A stretch of DNA of 64,000 bases from Eubacteriales bacterium (GTDB taxonomy: Bacteria; Bacillota; Clostridia; Oscillospirales; Butyricicoccaceae), in contig JAUNGZ010000005.1 in assembly GCA_030524205.1 (NCBI GenBank), positions 45,479-109,478 of the forward strand. Direction: 5' to 3'. The notes under the pieces are model-generated. The model was not told the DNA's origin. It was given only the letters and a program-made list of their open reading frames with translations, and did not search any database. The translations under genes and the position numbers were made by a program. Positions 26,091-34,666 of this stretch are shown piece after piece (position 1 is the first letter of the stretch; the number at the start of each line of letters is the position of its first letter).

Positions 26091-27584
26091 TCACACCTCG
26101 ATGGCGGAGGCCAGCGCCATGATGCGCTCCTGAGAGAAGTCCGCCCTCTTGACCTCGCCGGACAGGTTGCCCTCGCACATGACCATGATCCGGTCGCAGA
26201 CGCCCATCAGCTCGGGGATCTCGGACGAGATCATGACGACCGCCTTGCCCTGCTGCACGAGCTTGCCGAGGAGCAGGTAGATGTCGCGCTTGGCGCCCAC
26301 GTCGATGCCGCGGGTCGGTTCGTCCAGAATGATGATATCGGGATCGTTCAGCAGCCATTTGGCGATAACGACTTTTTGCTGGTTGCCGCCGGACAGGTTG
26401 CCGACGATCTGGTCGCCGGAAGGAGTTTTGATGTTCAGCTTTTTTATGTAGTCCAGCGACGCGCTGCGCGCCTTGTTTTTGTTGTAAAGGCCGTGGCTGA
26501 GCAGCTTGCGGATAGCGACCATTGCAATGTTGTCGTTAACCGTGCCGCTCAGGTTTAAGCCGGTGACCTTGCGGTCCTCGGTGATGAGCGCGACGCCCTC
26601 CTTGATGATATCATGCGGCGAATGCACGGCAACCCGCTTATCCCGGATAAAGACCTCACCGCTCGACAGCGGGTGCATGCCGAACAGGCCCTCGACCAGC
26701 TCGCTGCGGCCCGCGCCGACCAGCCCGCCGATACCGAGGATTTCGCCCTTGCGGACGGAAAAGCTGACGCCCTTGACCTTGCGGTCCGCGCGGGCGATGT
26801 TTTTGGCTTCCAAAACGACCTCGCCGATTTCCGCTTCCAGCTTGGGGAACACATCGGTGATTTCGCGGCCGACCATCATCTTGATCAGCTGCGCCTCGTC
26901 CAAATCCTTTGTGTCGCCGGAAGCGATATACTGGCCGTCGCGGTAGACGCTGACGCGGTCGCAGATGGAGAAGATTTCGTCCATGCGGTGCGATATATAG
27001 ATGATTGCGACGCCCTTTTCGGCAAGCTTGCGGATGTGGCCGAACAGCAGCTCGACCTCGCGCTCGCTGATCGCCGCGGTCGGCTCGTCCATGATGATGA
27101 CCTTTGCATTGACCGAAATCGCCTTGATGATCTCGATCAGCTGGCACTGCGCGACCGTCAGGCTGCGCAGCTTTTCCTCGGGCGCGACATGCAGGCCGCT
27201 CTCCTCAATCAGCTTTCGGGACTGCTCGATCTCGGCTTTTTTGTCCACCAGACCGTTTTTGCGGATTTCACGGCCGACAAAAATGTTTTCATACACGGAC
27301 ATATCAAGGATCGGATTGAGCTCCTGATGGATCATAGCAACGCCGAGATCCATCGCCTCCTTGGGGCTTGCAGCCTTGTAGGGCTTTCCGGAAAAAAGGA
27401 TTTCGCCGCCGTCGTCCTTGGAGTAAATGCCCATCAGAATTTTCATCAGCGTCGATTTACCCGCGCCGTTTTCGCCCATCAGTGCGTGCACCTCGCCGGG
27501 TTTTATCTGAAGCTGGACGCGGTCGAGCGCTTTTACACCGGGAAATGTTTTGCTGATGTCTTTCATTTCCAGTATATACTCCAT
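26091..27584 (-). CDS. sugar ABC transporter ATPase (RbsA/MglA type)
   Basis: A 497-residue tandem ABC ATPase. Domain 1 has an intact P-loop GENGAGKST (37-45), MDEPTAA and the switch SH in IIYISHRMDEIF. Domain 2 has a degenerate P-loop (LVGAGRSEL), as is normal in this family, with LSGGNQQKV and ILDEPTRGID. GGAGGG lies 8 nt before the ATG. It is the first gene of the sugar uptake operon and the useful reference for the motif-less homologue at 20110-21540. Confidence 0.96.
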   Translation of the reverse strand: MEYILEMKDISKTFPGVKALDRVQLQIKPGEVHALMGENGAGKSTLMKILMGIYSKDDGGEILFSGKPYKAASPKEAMDLGVAMIHQELNPILDMSVYENIFVGREIRKNGLVDKKAEIEQSRKLIEESGLHVAPEEKLRSLTVAQCQLIEIIKAISVNAKVIIMDEPTAAISEREVELLFGHIRKLAEKGVAIIYISHRMDEIFSICDRVSVYRDGQYIASGDTKDLDEAQLIKMMVGREITDVFPKLEAEIGEVVLEAKNIARADRKVKGVSFSVRKGEILGIGGLVGAGRSELVEGLFGMHPLSSGEVFIRDKRVAVHSPHDIIKEGVALITEDRKVTGLNLSGTVNDNIAMVAIRKLLSHGLYNKNKARSASLDYIKKLNIKTPSGDQIVGNLSGGNQQKVVIAKWLLNDPDIIILDEPTRGIDVGAKRDIYLLLGKLVQQGKAVVMISSEIPELMGVCDRIMVMCEGNLSGEVKRADFSQERIMALASAIEV

Positions 27585-27875
27585 GCATTTATCCCTCCTT
27601 GCTTCTCTTTTATTGTGATCATTTTAGCAAACGGAACCCACTTCGAAAACATCACTTTTTTGCATTAGGGGGGATGATTTTTGGATATTTTACAAATCTG
27701 TCACTTTAGCAAAAAACACGGAGGGCGTTTTGGATGGTTTGACGAATTTTGCATCGGCCGACGCGTTTTGCCGGCGGCCGTCAAAACGGCTTCCCTTTTT
27801 TGCGTCCGCGCGGTAAGATGAATTTGTCACAAAACCGCTTTGCCGCGTGTGTTTAGGGTGAAAGGAGGCGAAAGC
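27585..27875. promoter_or_regulatory. AT-rich divergent control region between sugar operon and second sigma cassette
   Basis: 291 nt without a gene. The 9-mer TTTAGCAAA occurs at 27623-27631 and 27705-27713, spaced 82 nt, upstream of the sugar operon. The best -10 for the operon (TAAAAT on the minus strand near 27620-27626) has a poor -35, which fits a promoter needing an activator such as the AraC-type regulator. The operator assignment is speculative. Confidence 0.4.
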
Positions 27876-28361
27876 ATGTACGATTGGAACGGCGAGGAGG
27901 ACGCGGAGCGCTTCGTCCGCACCTACGCCGATGTGATCCTGCGGCTCTGCCTGTCGCACGGGCTGGCCCGGCAGGACGCGCAGGACCTGTGCCAAGAGCT
28001 GTTTCTGAGGCTGCTTACCGCGCGCCGCGTTTTCCGCGACGCCGAGCATGAGAAAGCGTGGGTCATCCGCGCGGCGGGCAACGCCTGCAAAAACCTGCTG
28101 CGCTCCGCGCACCGCAGCCGGTGCGCGCCGCTGGAGGACGCGCGGACGGCTGCCGCGCCCGCCGGTCCGGACGGCGCGGTGCTTGACGCGGTGCGCGCCC
28201 TGCCGCACCGGTACCGGGACGCGGTCTGCCTGTATTATCTGGAGGGCTATTCAACCGAGGAAACCGCCGCGGTGCTGGGCGTTTCGCCCGCCGCCGTGCG
28301 CAAACGGCTCGACCGCGCGCGGGATATGCTGAAAACCGAACTGAAAGGGGCTTTGACATGA
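27876..28361 (+). CDS. ECF RNA polymerase sigma factor (second cassette)
   Basis: A 161-residue ECF sigma factor. Region 2 reads ERFVRTYADVILRLCLSHG, then QDAQDLCQELFLRLL. Region 4 reads LPHRYRDAVCLYYLEGYS, then EETAAVLGVSPAAVRKRL. AAAGGAGG precedes the ATG at 27876. Its stop overlaps the next gene's ATG (ATGA). The cassette mirrors that at 18992-19889, but the sequences differ enough to be separate paralogues rather than a recent duplication. Confidence 0.93.
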   Translation: MYDWNGEEDAERFVRTYADVILRLCLSHGLARQDAQDLCQELFLRLLTARRVFRDAEHEKAWVIRAAGNACKNLLRSAHRSRCAPLEDARTAAAPAGPDGAVLDAVRALPHRYRDAVCLYYLEGYSTEETAAVLGVSPAAVRKRLDRARDMLKTELKGALT

Positions 28362-28909
28362 ACGAACAGATGCAGTTTTCCGAAACCGAAAAGCAGGCCT
28401 TGACCTTGCGCCTGCGGCAGGCGGCGCAGGCCGCGCGGCGCCCGTCCGTGCGGCGGCTGCCGCGCCGGGCGGCGGTGCTTTGCGCCGCGGCCGTGTTGAC
28501 GCTGGCGGTCGCGGGCGCGGCAGCGGCGGGCGTGCTGCAAGGACGGTTCCTCTCGATCGAGGGGCAGAACATCGCCGCCGACGCGGTGCTGACGCCGCAC
28601 GCGGACGGCTCCGCAACCATTACGGTGACGGGCGCGAACGGCGAGGTGACGACGATCACCGCGCCGCCCGCGACCGCGTCCGGCCTGATCGACGGCACGA
28701 ACGGCGAATTTGCGGTCTCCTACGACTCCGACGAGCCGTATCAGCTGCAAGAGCGGGACGGGCGGCTGATCCTGCGCCGGAGGGACTGCGTGCCGCTCGA
28801 CGTGACCGACCTGATCGGCACGGGCTACACCTTCTCTTACAAGGACAAGGACGGCGCTGTGCGCACGGCGTCAGTGTCCGGTACGCCCGCGAGATATACC
28901 GCCGAATAA
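28358..28909 (+). CDS. single-span membrane protein, putative anti-sigma partner (second cassette)
   Basis: 183 residues: a basic cytoplasmic N-terminus of about 45 residues, one membrane helix at about 46-62, and an outside domain of about 120 residues with Thr/Val-rich strands. It is translationally coupled to the sigma gene by a 4-nt overlap. No recognisable zinc anti-sigma domain is present; the role is inferred from position. It is followed by a bidirectional terminator. Confidence 0.75.
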   Translation: MNEQMQFSETEKQALTLRLRQAAQAARRPSVRRLPRRAAVLCAAAVLTLAVAGAAAAGVLQGRFLSIEGQNIAADAVLTPHADGSATITVTGANGEVTTITAPPATASGLIDGTNGEFAVSYDSDEPYQLQERDGRLILRRRDCVPLDVTDLIGTGYTFSYKDKDGAVRTASVSGTPARYTAE

Positions 28910-28940
28910 AAGAAGGAGGCCTTTCGGCCTCCTTCTTTTA
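28907..28940. terminator. bidirectional terminator
   Basis: Arms TAAAAGAAGGAGGCC (28907-28921) and GGCCTCCTTCTTTTA (28926-28940) with a TTTC loop, between convergent genes. Confidence 0.92.
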
Positions 28941-28941
28941 T

Positions 28942-29685
28942 TTACAGCGTCGATAGGGCGGGAAAAATCCGTCCGAGAAAGAAAAACAGGATGGGCAGGA
29001 ACATGGCGGGCAGCAGATTGCCGACCTTGACCTTCTTATCGAACATCAGGTTGAAGCCGATGGCGAAGATCAGCACCGAGCCGATGCACGACATTTGGCT
29101 GATCAGCGCGTCCGACAGCCACGGGCGGATGAATCGCGCGAGCAGCGTCATGCCGCCCTGATAGACGAAAAGCGTCGCGACCGACAGGTACACGCCCTTG
29201 CCGAGCGTGGCCGCGAATACGATGGCCGCCACGCCGTCAAGCACCGCCTTGGCGACCAGAATGGAAGGATCGCCGTTCAGCCCGTCCTGCAAGGCGCCGA
29301 CGATTGCCATCGCGCCCACGCAGAACAGCAGGGACGAGGCGACAAAGCCTTCGACAAATTTGCCGTCCGCCCCGCCGGCGAAGCGGGCTTGGCACCAGGT
29401 GCCGAAATCGTCCAGCCGCTGCTCGATATCGAGCGCTTCGCCCACGAGCGCCCCCAGCATCATGCATAAAACCAGCAGCATGGTGTGCTGCGTGGCGAGC
29501 GCGCCGCCCTGTATGGAAACCAGACCGGAAACCGCGCCGCCGATGCCGATAAAGAAGGTGCACAGCCCCAAAGCCTGCGAAATGGTGCGTTCAAACCGCT
29601 TTGGCAGGCCGTTTTTGAGCAGCAGGCCGACCGTCGTGCCCGCCAGCACGGTGCCAACATTGACTATGGTGCCGAGACCGATCAT
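28942..29685 (-). CDS. DUF554 family membrane protein
   Basis: A 247-residue polytopic protein with the DUF554 opening GLGTIVNVGTVLAGTTVGLL and several Gly/Ala-rich hydrophobic helices. The family's function is unknown. It ends at the shared terminator and stands alone. Confidence 0.88.
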   Translation of the reverse strand: MIGLGTIVNVGTVLAGTTVGLLLKNGLPKRFERTISQALGLCTFFIGIGGAVSGLVSIQGGALATQHTMLLVLCMMLGALVGEALDIEQRLDDFGTWCQARFAGGADGKFVEGFVASSLLFCVGAMAIVGALQDGLNGDPSILVAKAVLDGVAAIVFAATLGKGVYLSVATLFVYQGGMTLLARFIRPWLSDALISQMSCIGSVLIFAIGFNLMFDKKVKVGNLLPAMFLPILFFFLGRIFPALSTL

Positions 29686-29751
29686 ATTACAAAACCCCTC
29701 ATATATATTACATCACCGTATTATAGCATAAAGGAGGGGCTTTGCCTATCT

Positions 29752-30453
29752 TTAGTTGCGGCGGTATTCTTCGATTGCGGCGACCGCGCCGCTCAGCACC
29801 GCGCAGAGGACGAAGATCAGCCAGCCGGGATGCCACCAGCCGCCGAAAAAGCCGAGGCAGAGGTATATAACCGCCGCGATGGGGAAGGCGATTGCGGAAA
29901 ACAGCTTGGTCATCCGTCCGTGCGGCGCGGCGGGATCGTGCCCGTTGCGCTTGCAAAATTTGCCAAGACCCAGCATTTCCCGATAATACTCCTGCCGCAC
30001 GCCGTAAATGATGCAGATGCTCGTGCCGGCGGCGATGAAAAGGAAAAACAGGAGCATGCCGAAGCCTTCCGAAACCGCGTTTTCGCCCAAAATCAGAATG
30101 ACCGGCGAAAGGATGAACAGCGCCACCGCCGCGGCAATGCCGCTCCCCATTTTGCTCTTGAACGCATAGTATTCTGCCTGCAGCGCAGCGTCCGCGCCGG
30201 AGGGCAGCGGCGCGTCCGCCGCTTCGGCCGCGCGGTATTCGCCGTCCAGCCCCAGCTCGGCGCGCAGGTCGTCCGCCGAGCCGATCGACGCGACGACCAG
30301 ACCGACCGCCTCATGCTCCCCCTTGCCTTCGGCGCGCAGAGCGTTGTATTTCTCCTCCAGCCCCGCCAGCATGTCGATTTTGAGCCGTAAAATTTCTGCG
30401 GTCTGCGGAAGGGAGGCGAACAACGCCTCCACATAGTTACGAATCGCTTCCAT
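29752..30453 (-). CDS. membrane protein of the PadR-linked DUF1700/HAAS type
   Basis: 233 residues. The first 75 residues are soluble and helical (MEAIRNYVEALFASLPQTAEIL, then EAVGLVVASIGSADDLRAEL), resembling the HAAS domain that follows PadR regulators. Four hydrophobic segments follow (about 103-123, 128-150, 183-203, 207-226). Its start overlaps the padR stop by 17 nt. PadR plus a HAAS membrane protein is a common Firmicutes pair in envelope-stress control; a specific function is not assigned. Confidence 0.8.
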   Translation of the reverse strand: MEAIRNYVEALFASLPQTAEILRLKIDMLAGLEEKYNALRAEGKGEHEAVGLVVASIGSADDLRAELGLDGEYRAAEAADAPLPSGADAALQAEYYAFKSKMGSGIAAAVALFILSPVILILGENAVSEGFGMLLFFLFIAAGTSICIIYGVRQEYYREMLGLGKFCKRNGHDPAAPHGRMTKLFSAIAFPIAAVIYLCLGFFGGWWHPGWLIFVLCAVLSGAVAAIEEYRRN

Positions 30454-30784
30454 GATCCATATCCTCCTTTGTGAACCGGTCGACTACGGTCTTGAGCACG
30501 CGCCATTCGGCGCATTTGGCCGCGTAGGCCTTTCTGCCTTCATCCGTGATCGTGTAATAGGTGCGCGGACGCCCCTGCGTTTCGCTGCCCTGATAAGCGG
30601 CGGCGTACCCCAGCTTTTCCAGCCGGCCGAACGCGGAATAGAGCGTCGTTTCCTTGATGCGGTATGCGTCTGCGCAGCGCCGCTCGATCTCGTGCGAGAT
30701 TTCGTAACCGTAGGAGTCCCCTTCGAGCAGCAGGCACAGGATCAGCATGTCGTTGTAGCCTCGCATTACGTCGCTGCCCAGCAT
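30437..30784 (-). CDS. PadR-family transcriptional regulator
   Basis: 115 residues with the PadR winged helix: MLILCLLLEGDSYGYEIS, then IKETTLYSAFGRLEKLGYA and GRPRTYYTITDEGR. GGAGG lies 7 nt before the ATG at 30784. A 14-bp perfect inverted repeat lies over the promoter just upstream, so autorepression is very likely. The downstream membrane protein is its probable co-regulated partner. Confidence 0.95.
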   Translation of the reverse strand: MLGSDVMRGYNDMLILCLLLEGDSYGYEISHEIERRCADAYRIKETTLYSAFGRLEKLGYAAAYQGSETQGRPRTYYTITDEGRKAYAAKCAEWRVLKTVVDRFTKEDMDHGSDS

Positions 30785-30807
30785 GGCCTCGCCTCCATCT
30801 ACTTTAT

Positions 30808-30847
30808 CTGTCGTAGTAATCATAACAGGATTACTACGACAGGTCAA
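30808..30847 (-). promoter_or_regulatory. padR promoter and operator
   Basis: Minus-strand TTGACC (30842-30847), 17-nt spacer, TATGAT (30819-30824). The perfect inverted repeat CTGTCGTAGTAATC (30808-30821) / GATTACTACGACAG (30829-30842), with a 7-nt spacer, spans the whole promoter. Binding there would block polymerase. Confidence 0.85.
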
Positions 30848-30858
30848 GTAGTTTGTGC

Positions 30859-30894
30859 AAAAAAAGCTGCGGCGGAACCGCCGCAGCTTTTTTT
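30859..30894. terminator. bidirectional terminator
   Basis: GCTGCGGCGG/CCGCCGCAGC hairpin flanked by A7 and T7, between padR and the zinc-ribbon gene. Confidence 0.92.
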
Positions 30895-31115
30895 CAGCAC
30901 GCATCGAGGTCGATGATCAGCTTTTTGCAGTAGGAACAGTACCAGGCGCGCGCTTCTGCCCGCTGGGTCAGACCGCGCTCGCCGACCGTCAGCCCGCCCG
31001 CGGCCCACAGGCCGAAGAGCAGCTCCTTATCCCGGGGCAGCCACTTGAGCGCTTTTCGTTCACCGAGCAATTTGCCGTCGAGCAGTTCTTTGCCGCAGTA
31101 GGGACAGGTTTTCAT
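30894..31115 (-). CDS. small zinc-ribbon protein (DUF6487-like)
   Basis: 73 residues with two Cys pairs, CPYCGKELLDG at the N-terminus and WYCSYCKKLIID at the C-terminus, spaced to bind one zinc. The middle has LKWLPRD. This fits the small PF20097-type proteins of Clostridia, which have no known function. The 3' end runs into the terminator at 30859-30894. Confidence 0.75.
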   Translation of the reverse strand: MKTCPYCGKELLDGKLLGERKALKWLPRDKELLFGLWAAGGLTVGERGLTQRAEARAWYCSYCKKLIIDLDAC

Positions 31116-31158
31116 CGGTCTGCGCCTCTCTTTCTCTGTCAGAACGGTGGGGTGGCGG

Positions 31159-32331
31159 TCATTTCACACAGAAGGGGGTTTTGCGGTAGTGCGCGCCTCC
31201 CGCGCGCAGTTCCGCGCGGGGCAGGGCGAGGGAGAACAGGTCGTCCGCGTACAGGTCCCGCGCGAGCGCGGGCTGAAGGGCCGCGGGCAGCCGTTTTTCC
31301 GAGACGGGCTTTATGATCACGGGCAGCTCATCCGGCGCGTTGCGCAGCAGCGCGCGCCCCTTCGCGCCGACGGCGAGCACGCGCAGATACTGGGGCTGCA
31401 CGGGCGCGTCCGTCGGCAGATCCAGCACGGCGCGCAGCAGGGCGCGGCGCACCCGCGCGGCGGGAAAGCGGCGCGTGGCGGCGCGGTTTGCCGCATCCGT
31501 GAACGAAACCGCCTGATAGACGGCCTTTTGCAGCCGCTCGTCAAAGCCGTCCGCCGTGCCGGAGGCCAGGCGTCCGTCGAACAGGGCGCGGCGCAGCAGC
31601 GCGAGCAGCGCGTCCTCCGGCAGGCGAACGGGGGCTTCGCCGCGCAAGGCGCAGGCTTCGAGGACGGCGCGCGCGGCTTCGGGCAGATAAGCGGCGCAGG
31701 CGGCCGCGTCGTCCGCGTACAGCCTTTCGCGCAGAAAGCTGGCCGAGGCGAAGCCGCCCGCGGGGGAGGGGCCGTCGTGCGCGGCCCCCTCGCGCCGCAC
31801 GGCGAGCGGGCGCATGCCGTACGGACGCAGGGCGCGGCAGTATTCGATCCCTAAGGTGTTGTTGGGATTGTCCAAAAGGGCGGCGGCCTGTTTGTCGATT
31901 TTGCGCAGGGCGTTTTGCCGCGCCGCGGCATAGGACAGGCCCTTTTCGGGCGTGAAGCCGCGCGCCTCCAGCGCGTCCAGCGCGGCGGCGGCGCGCTCGA
32001 GCAGCGCCTCGTCGGGCGTTTCCGCGCCGAAGGACAGGGCTTCGCACCCGAGCGCGCGCAGCGCGTCCACCGCGCCGCGGGCGAAGCCCTCCGCCGAGGA
32101 CAGCGCCGCCGCCAGCGGCGTTTCGACCACCAGATCGGCGCCGCACCGCACCGCCATTTCCGCGCGGGCGTATTTGTCCAGCAGGGCGAAGCCGCCGCGC
32201 TGGACGAAATTTCCGCTCATCGCGCACACGATGCGGACGTCCCCGCCCAAACGGCGGCGCGTTTCGGCCAGCTGGTGCGCGTGGCCCGAGTGAAAGGGAT
32301 TGTACTCGGCGACTACGCCGCAGACGGTCAT
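31159..32331 (-). CDS. tmcAL: tRNA(Met) cytidine acetate ligase TmcAL
   Basis: A 390-residue nucleotidyltransferase-fold enzyme (formerly YlbM), which uses acetate and ATP to make N4-acetylcytidine at the wobble position of elongator tRNA(Met). The ATP motif [13 protein letters not shown] is at 5-17. The conserved [23 protein letters not shown] region and a Ser-rich [11 protein letters not shown] motif follow. GAGGAGG precedes the ATG. It diverges from ackA, a neighbour that makes or uses the same acetate pool. Confidence 0.93.
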   Translation of the reverse strand: MTVCGVVAEYNPFHSGHAHQLAETRRRLGGDVRIVCAMSGNFVQRGGFALLDKYARAEMAVRCGADLVVETPLAAALSSAEGFARGAVDALRALGCEALSFGAETPDEALLERAAAALDALEARGFTPEKGLSYAAARQNALRKIDKQAAALLDNPNNTLGIEYCRALRPYGMRPLAVRREGAAHDGPSPAGGFASASFLRERLYADDAAACAAYLPEAARAVLEACALRGEAPVRLPEDALLALLRRALFDGRLASGTADGFDERLQKAVYQAVSFTDAANRAATRRFPAARVRRALLRAVLDLPTDAPVQPQYLRVLAVGAKGRALLRNAPDELPVIIKPVSEKRLPAALQPALARDLYADDLFSLALPRAELRAGGAHYRKTPFCVK

Positions 32332-32386
32332 GGCAGCCTCCTCAAATAACGGTGGGAAGTTTGGTACATGTTGCGTAAATTTTGGC

Positions 32387-32429
32387 TTGTACTATCCCGG
32401 AAAATCGTGTAAAATAAACTTACACGATT
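32387..32429 (+). promoter_or_regulatory. ackA promoter with overlapping inverted repeat
   Basis: TTGTAC (32387-32392), 17-nt spacer, TAAAAT (32410-32415). The inverted repeat AATCGTGTAA (32403-32412) / TTACACGATT (32420-32429) with a 7-nt spacer covers the -10 and start site, an operator-like position. The regulator is unknown. Confidence 0.75.
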
Positions 32430-32491
32430 ATTATATCGGCTTCTGCGGCTTTGCGCAAGCCGCTAAAAACGGCATGAGGGAGATTTTGCAA

Positions 32492-33697
32492 ATGAAAGTT
32501 CTGGTCATCAACGCCGGCAGTTCCTCGCTGAAGTATCAATTACTTGACACAACGGCGAATGTGGTGATGGCGAAAGGCCTGTGCGAGCGCATCGGCATCG
32601 ACGGCGTGCTCACCCACACCGGCAACAAGTCGGATGAGAAGTTCACCATCCACACGCCGATGGCGACCCACTCCGAGGCCATCAAGGCGGTCATCGACAT
32701 CCTGCTCGATCCCGAAAAGGGCGTTATTTCCTCGATGAGCGAAATCGACGCGGTCGGCCACCGCGTGGTACATGGCGGCGAGTTTTTCTCGGACAGCGTT
32801 ATTATTACCGAGAAGGTGCTCAAGGCGATCGAGGACTGCGTTCCGCTCGCGCCTCTGCACAATCCGCCCAACCTGATCGGCATTCAGGCCTGCCGCGAGG
32901 TCATGGGTCCGGACGTGCCGATGGTCGCCGTGTTCGACACCGCGTTCCACCAGACCATGCCGCAGGCGCATTATATGTACGCCATTCCGTATGAGTACTA
33001 CAACAAGTACAAGATCCGCCGCTACGGCTTCCACGGCACTTCCCACAAGTATGTTTCCCAGCAGGCCGCGGAAATGCTCGGCCGCCCGCTGGAGGAGCTC
33101 AAGCTGATCACCTGCCATCTGGGCAACGGCTCGTCCATCTGCGCGATCAACGGCGGCAAGTCGTTCGATACCTCGATGGGCTTCACCCCGCTCGACGGCC
33201 TGCCGATGGGCACCCGCGCGGGCAATATCGACCCCGCGATCATCGAGTTCCTCGCGGAGCATGAAAAGCTGTCCGCCGCGCAGGTCATCAACGTGCTGAA
33301 CAAGAAGAGCGGTATGCTCGGCATTTCGGGCGTGTCCTCCGACTTCCGCGACCTCGACGCCGCGATTGCGGACGGCAACGTCCGCGCCGCGCTGGCCAAG
33401 GATATGTTCAACCTGTCGGTCAAGAAGATCATCGGCTCGTACATCGCGGAGATGGGCGGCGTCGACGCGATCATCTTCACCGCCGGCGTGGGCGAAAACG
33501 ACCGTTCGGTCCGCTGGGACGTGTGCGAACACATGGAATACCTCGGCATCAAGATCGACCCGGAAAAGAACAAGTACCGCGGCAAGCAGATGGATATTTC
33601 CATTGATTATGCCCGTGTGCGCGTGCTGGTCATCCCCACCAACGAGGAGCTGATGATCGCCAAGGACACCGAGCGTCTGGTAAACGAAGCAAAGTAA
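32492..33697 (+). CDS. ackA: acetate kinase
   Basis: A 401-residue ASKHA-fold kinase interconverting acetyl phosphate plus ADP with acetate plus ATP, the final energy-yielding step of fermentation. The opening [17 protein letters not shown], the [20 protein letters not shown] and GVGEN motifs are all present. GAGGGAG lies about 8 nt before the ATG at 32492. No pta gene is adjacent. The promoter carries an inverted repeat. Confidence 0.98.
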   Translation: MKVLVINAGSSSLKYQLLDTTANVVMAKGLCERIGIDGVLTHTGNKSDEKFTIHTPMATHSEAIKAVIDILLDPEKGVISSMSEIDAVGHRVVHGGEFFSDSVIITEKVLKAIEDCVPLAPLHNPPNLIGIQACREVMGPDVPMVAVFDTAFHQTMPQAHYMYAIPYEYYNKYKIRRYGFHGTSHKYVSQQAAEMLGRPLEELKLITCHLGNGSSICAINGGKSFDTSMGFTPLDGLPMGTRAGNIDPAIIEFLAEHEKLSAAQVINVLNKKSGMLGISGVSSDFRDLDAAIADGNVRAALAKDMFNLSVKKIIGSYIAEMGGVDAIIFTAGVGENDRSVRWDVCEHMEYLGIKIDPEKNKYRGKQMDISIDYARVRVLVIPTNEELMIAKDTERLVNEAK

Positions 33698-33756
33698 CGG
33701 ATATAACGGGGCGGGGCGTTGTGTCTCGCCCTGTTTTTTCGCCGTTTGGGAGAAAA

Positions 33757-34656
33757 ATGATGGAAGAAATCGAGGCAAAGCGGGAGCGCGGCTATTGCTC
33801 CCGGCTGGGGCTGGCGCTGCTGCTTGTGATCGTCTGGGCGCTGGTGTGGCAGTTTGCGCTGCTGCTGCTCGACGGCATGCTGCCGGTCCGACTGCCGGAC
33901 AGCGTGTTTTATCTGCTAATACTGGCCGGGCATTACGCGGTTTCCCTGCCGGCGGCGTACGCGCTGTGCCGGAGGGTGCCGCGCACGCCCCCAGCGCGCC
34001 GCCCGGCTGGCGCGCGGCGGATGGCGCGCTGGTTCGTCATCGGCGCGGCGCTCATGTGGCTGGGGTCGCTCGCGGGCACGGCGGTCAATAATCTGGCGTA
34101 CCGGCTGGCGGGGCGCGAACCGGTCGATCTGCTGAGCGAGGCGTTTGACCTGTATTCTCCGGCGGTCATCCTGCTGGGCGCCTGCCTGCTCGGCCCGGTG
34201 TGCGAGGAACTGCTGTTCCGCGGCCTGCTGGCCGGGCGGCTCGCGCGGTACGGGCAGAAGCCCGCCGCGCTGGTTTCCGCGCTGCTGTTCGGCCTGTTCC
34301 ACGCCAATCTGGGGCAGTTTTTTTATGCGTTCGCCCTTGGCCTGCTGCTCGCTTACGCGTATTTCCGTACCGGAGGGCTGGCCGCGCCCATCGTGCTGCA
34401 CATGCTGTTCAATGTATACGGCTCGGGCCTGCCCACCGTGTTGCCGGCGGGCGACGGCCCGCTGCTGCTCTACGGCCTGAGCTGGCTGGCGCTGACCGCC
34501 GCGGGCGTCGCGCTGTTGATTGGCGGCCGCAAAAAGCAGGTGTGGGAGCACGGCCCGTGCGCCCCGTCGATGCGCGCGGTGTTCGTTAACTGCGGCATGC
34601 TGCTGGCGGTCGCCGCTTGTTTTATCGAGCTGGCGCTTAACTTCGTTTTGGTTTAG
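33757..34656 (+). CDS. CPBP-family intramembrane metalloprotease
   Basis: 299 residues with about seven hydrophobic segments. The Abi/CPBP motifs are all present: CEELLFRG (Glu150, Glu151, Arg155), FGLFHANLGQF (His182) and HMLFN (His215, Asn219). Such proteases act inside the membrane; in bacteria they are linked to bacteriocin immunity and signalling, but no bacteriocin gene is nearby. ATG 33757 or 33760 is possible, with GGGAG upstream. It may be co-transcribed with the PHP phosphatase and ispE. Confidence 0.9.
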   Translation: MMEEIEAKRERGYCSRLGLALLLVIVWALVWQFALLLLDGMLPVRLPDSVFYLLILAGHYAVSLPAAYALCRRVPRTPPARRPAGARRMARWFVIGAALMWLGSLAGTAVNNLAYRLAGREPVDLLSEAFDLYSPAVILLGACLLGPVCEELLFRGLLAGRLARYGQKPAALVSALLFGLFHANLGQFFYAFALGLLLAYAYFRTGGLAAPIVLHMLFNVYGSGLPTVLPAGDGPLLLYGLSWLALTAAGVALLIGGRKKQVWEHGPCAPSMRAVFVNCGMLLAVAACFIELALNFVLV

Positions 34657-34666
34657 GAGGGGTTTT

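Noticed and set aside
33757-34656. Bacteriocin immunity locus suggested by the CPBP protease
   Set aside because: No leader-peptide gene, peptidase-containing transporter or modification enzyme nearby; neighbours are metabolic.
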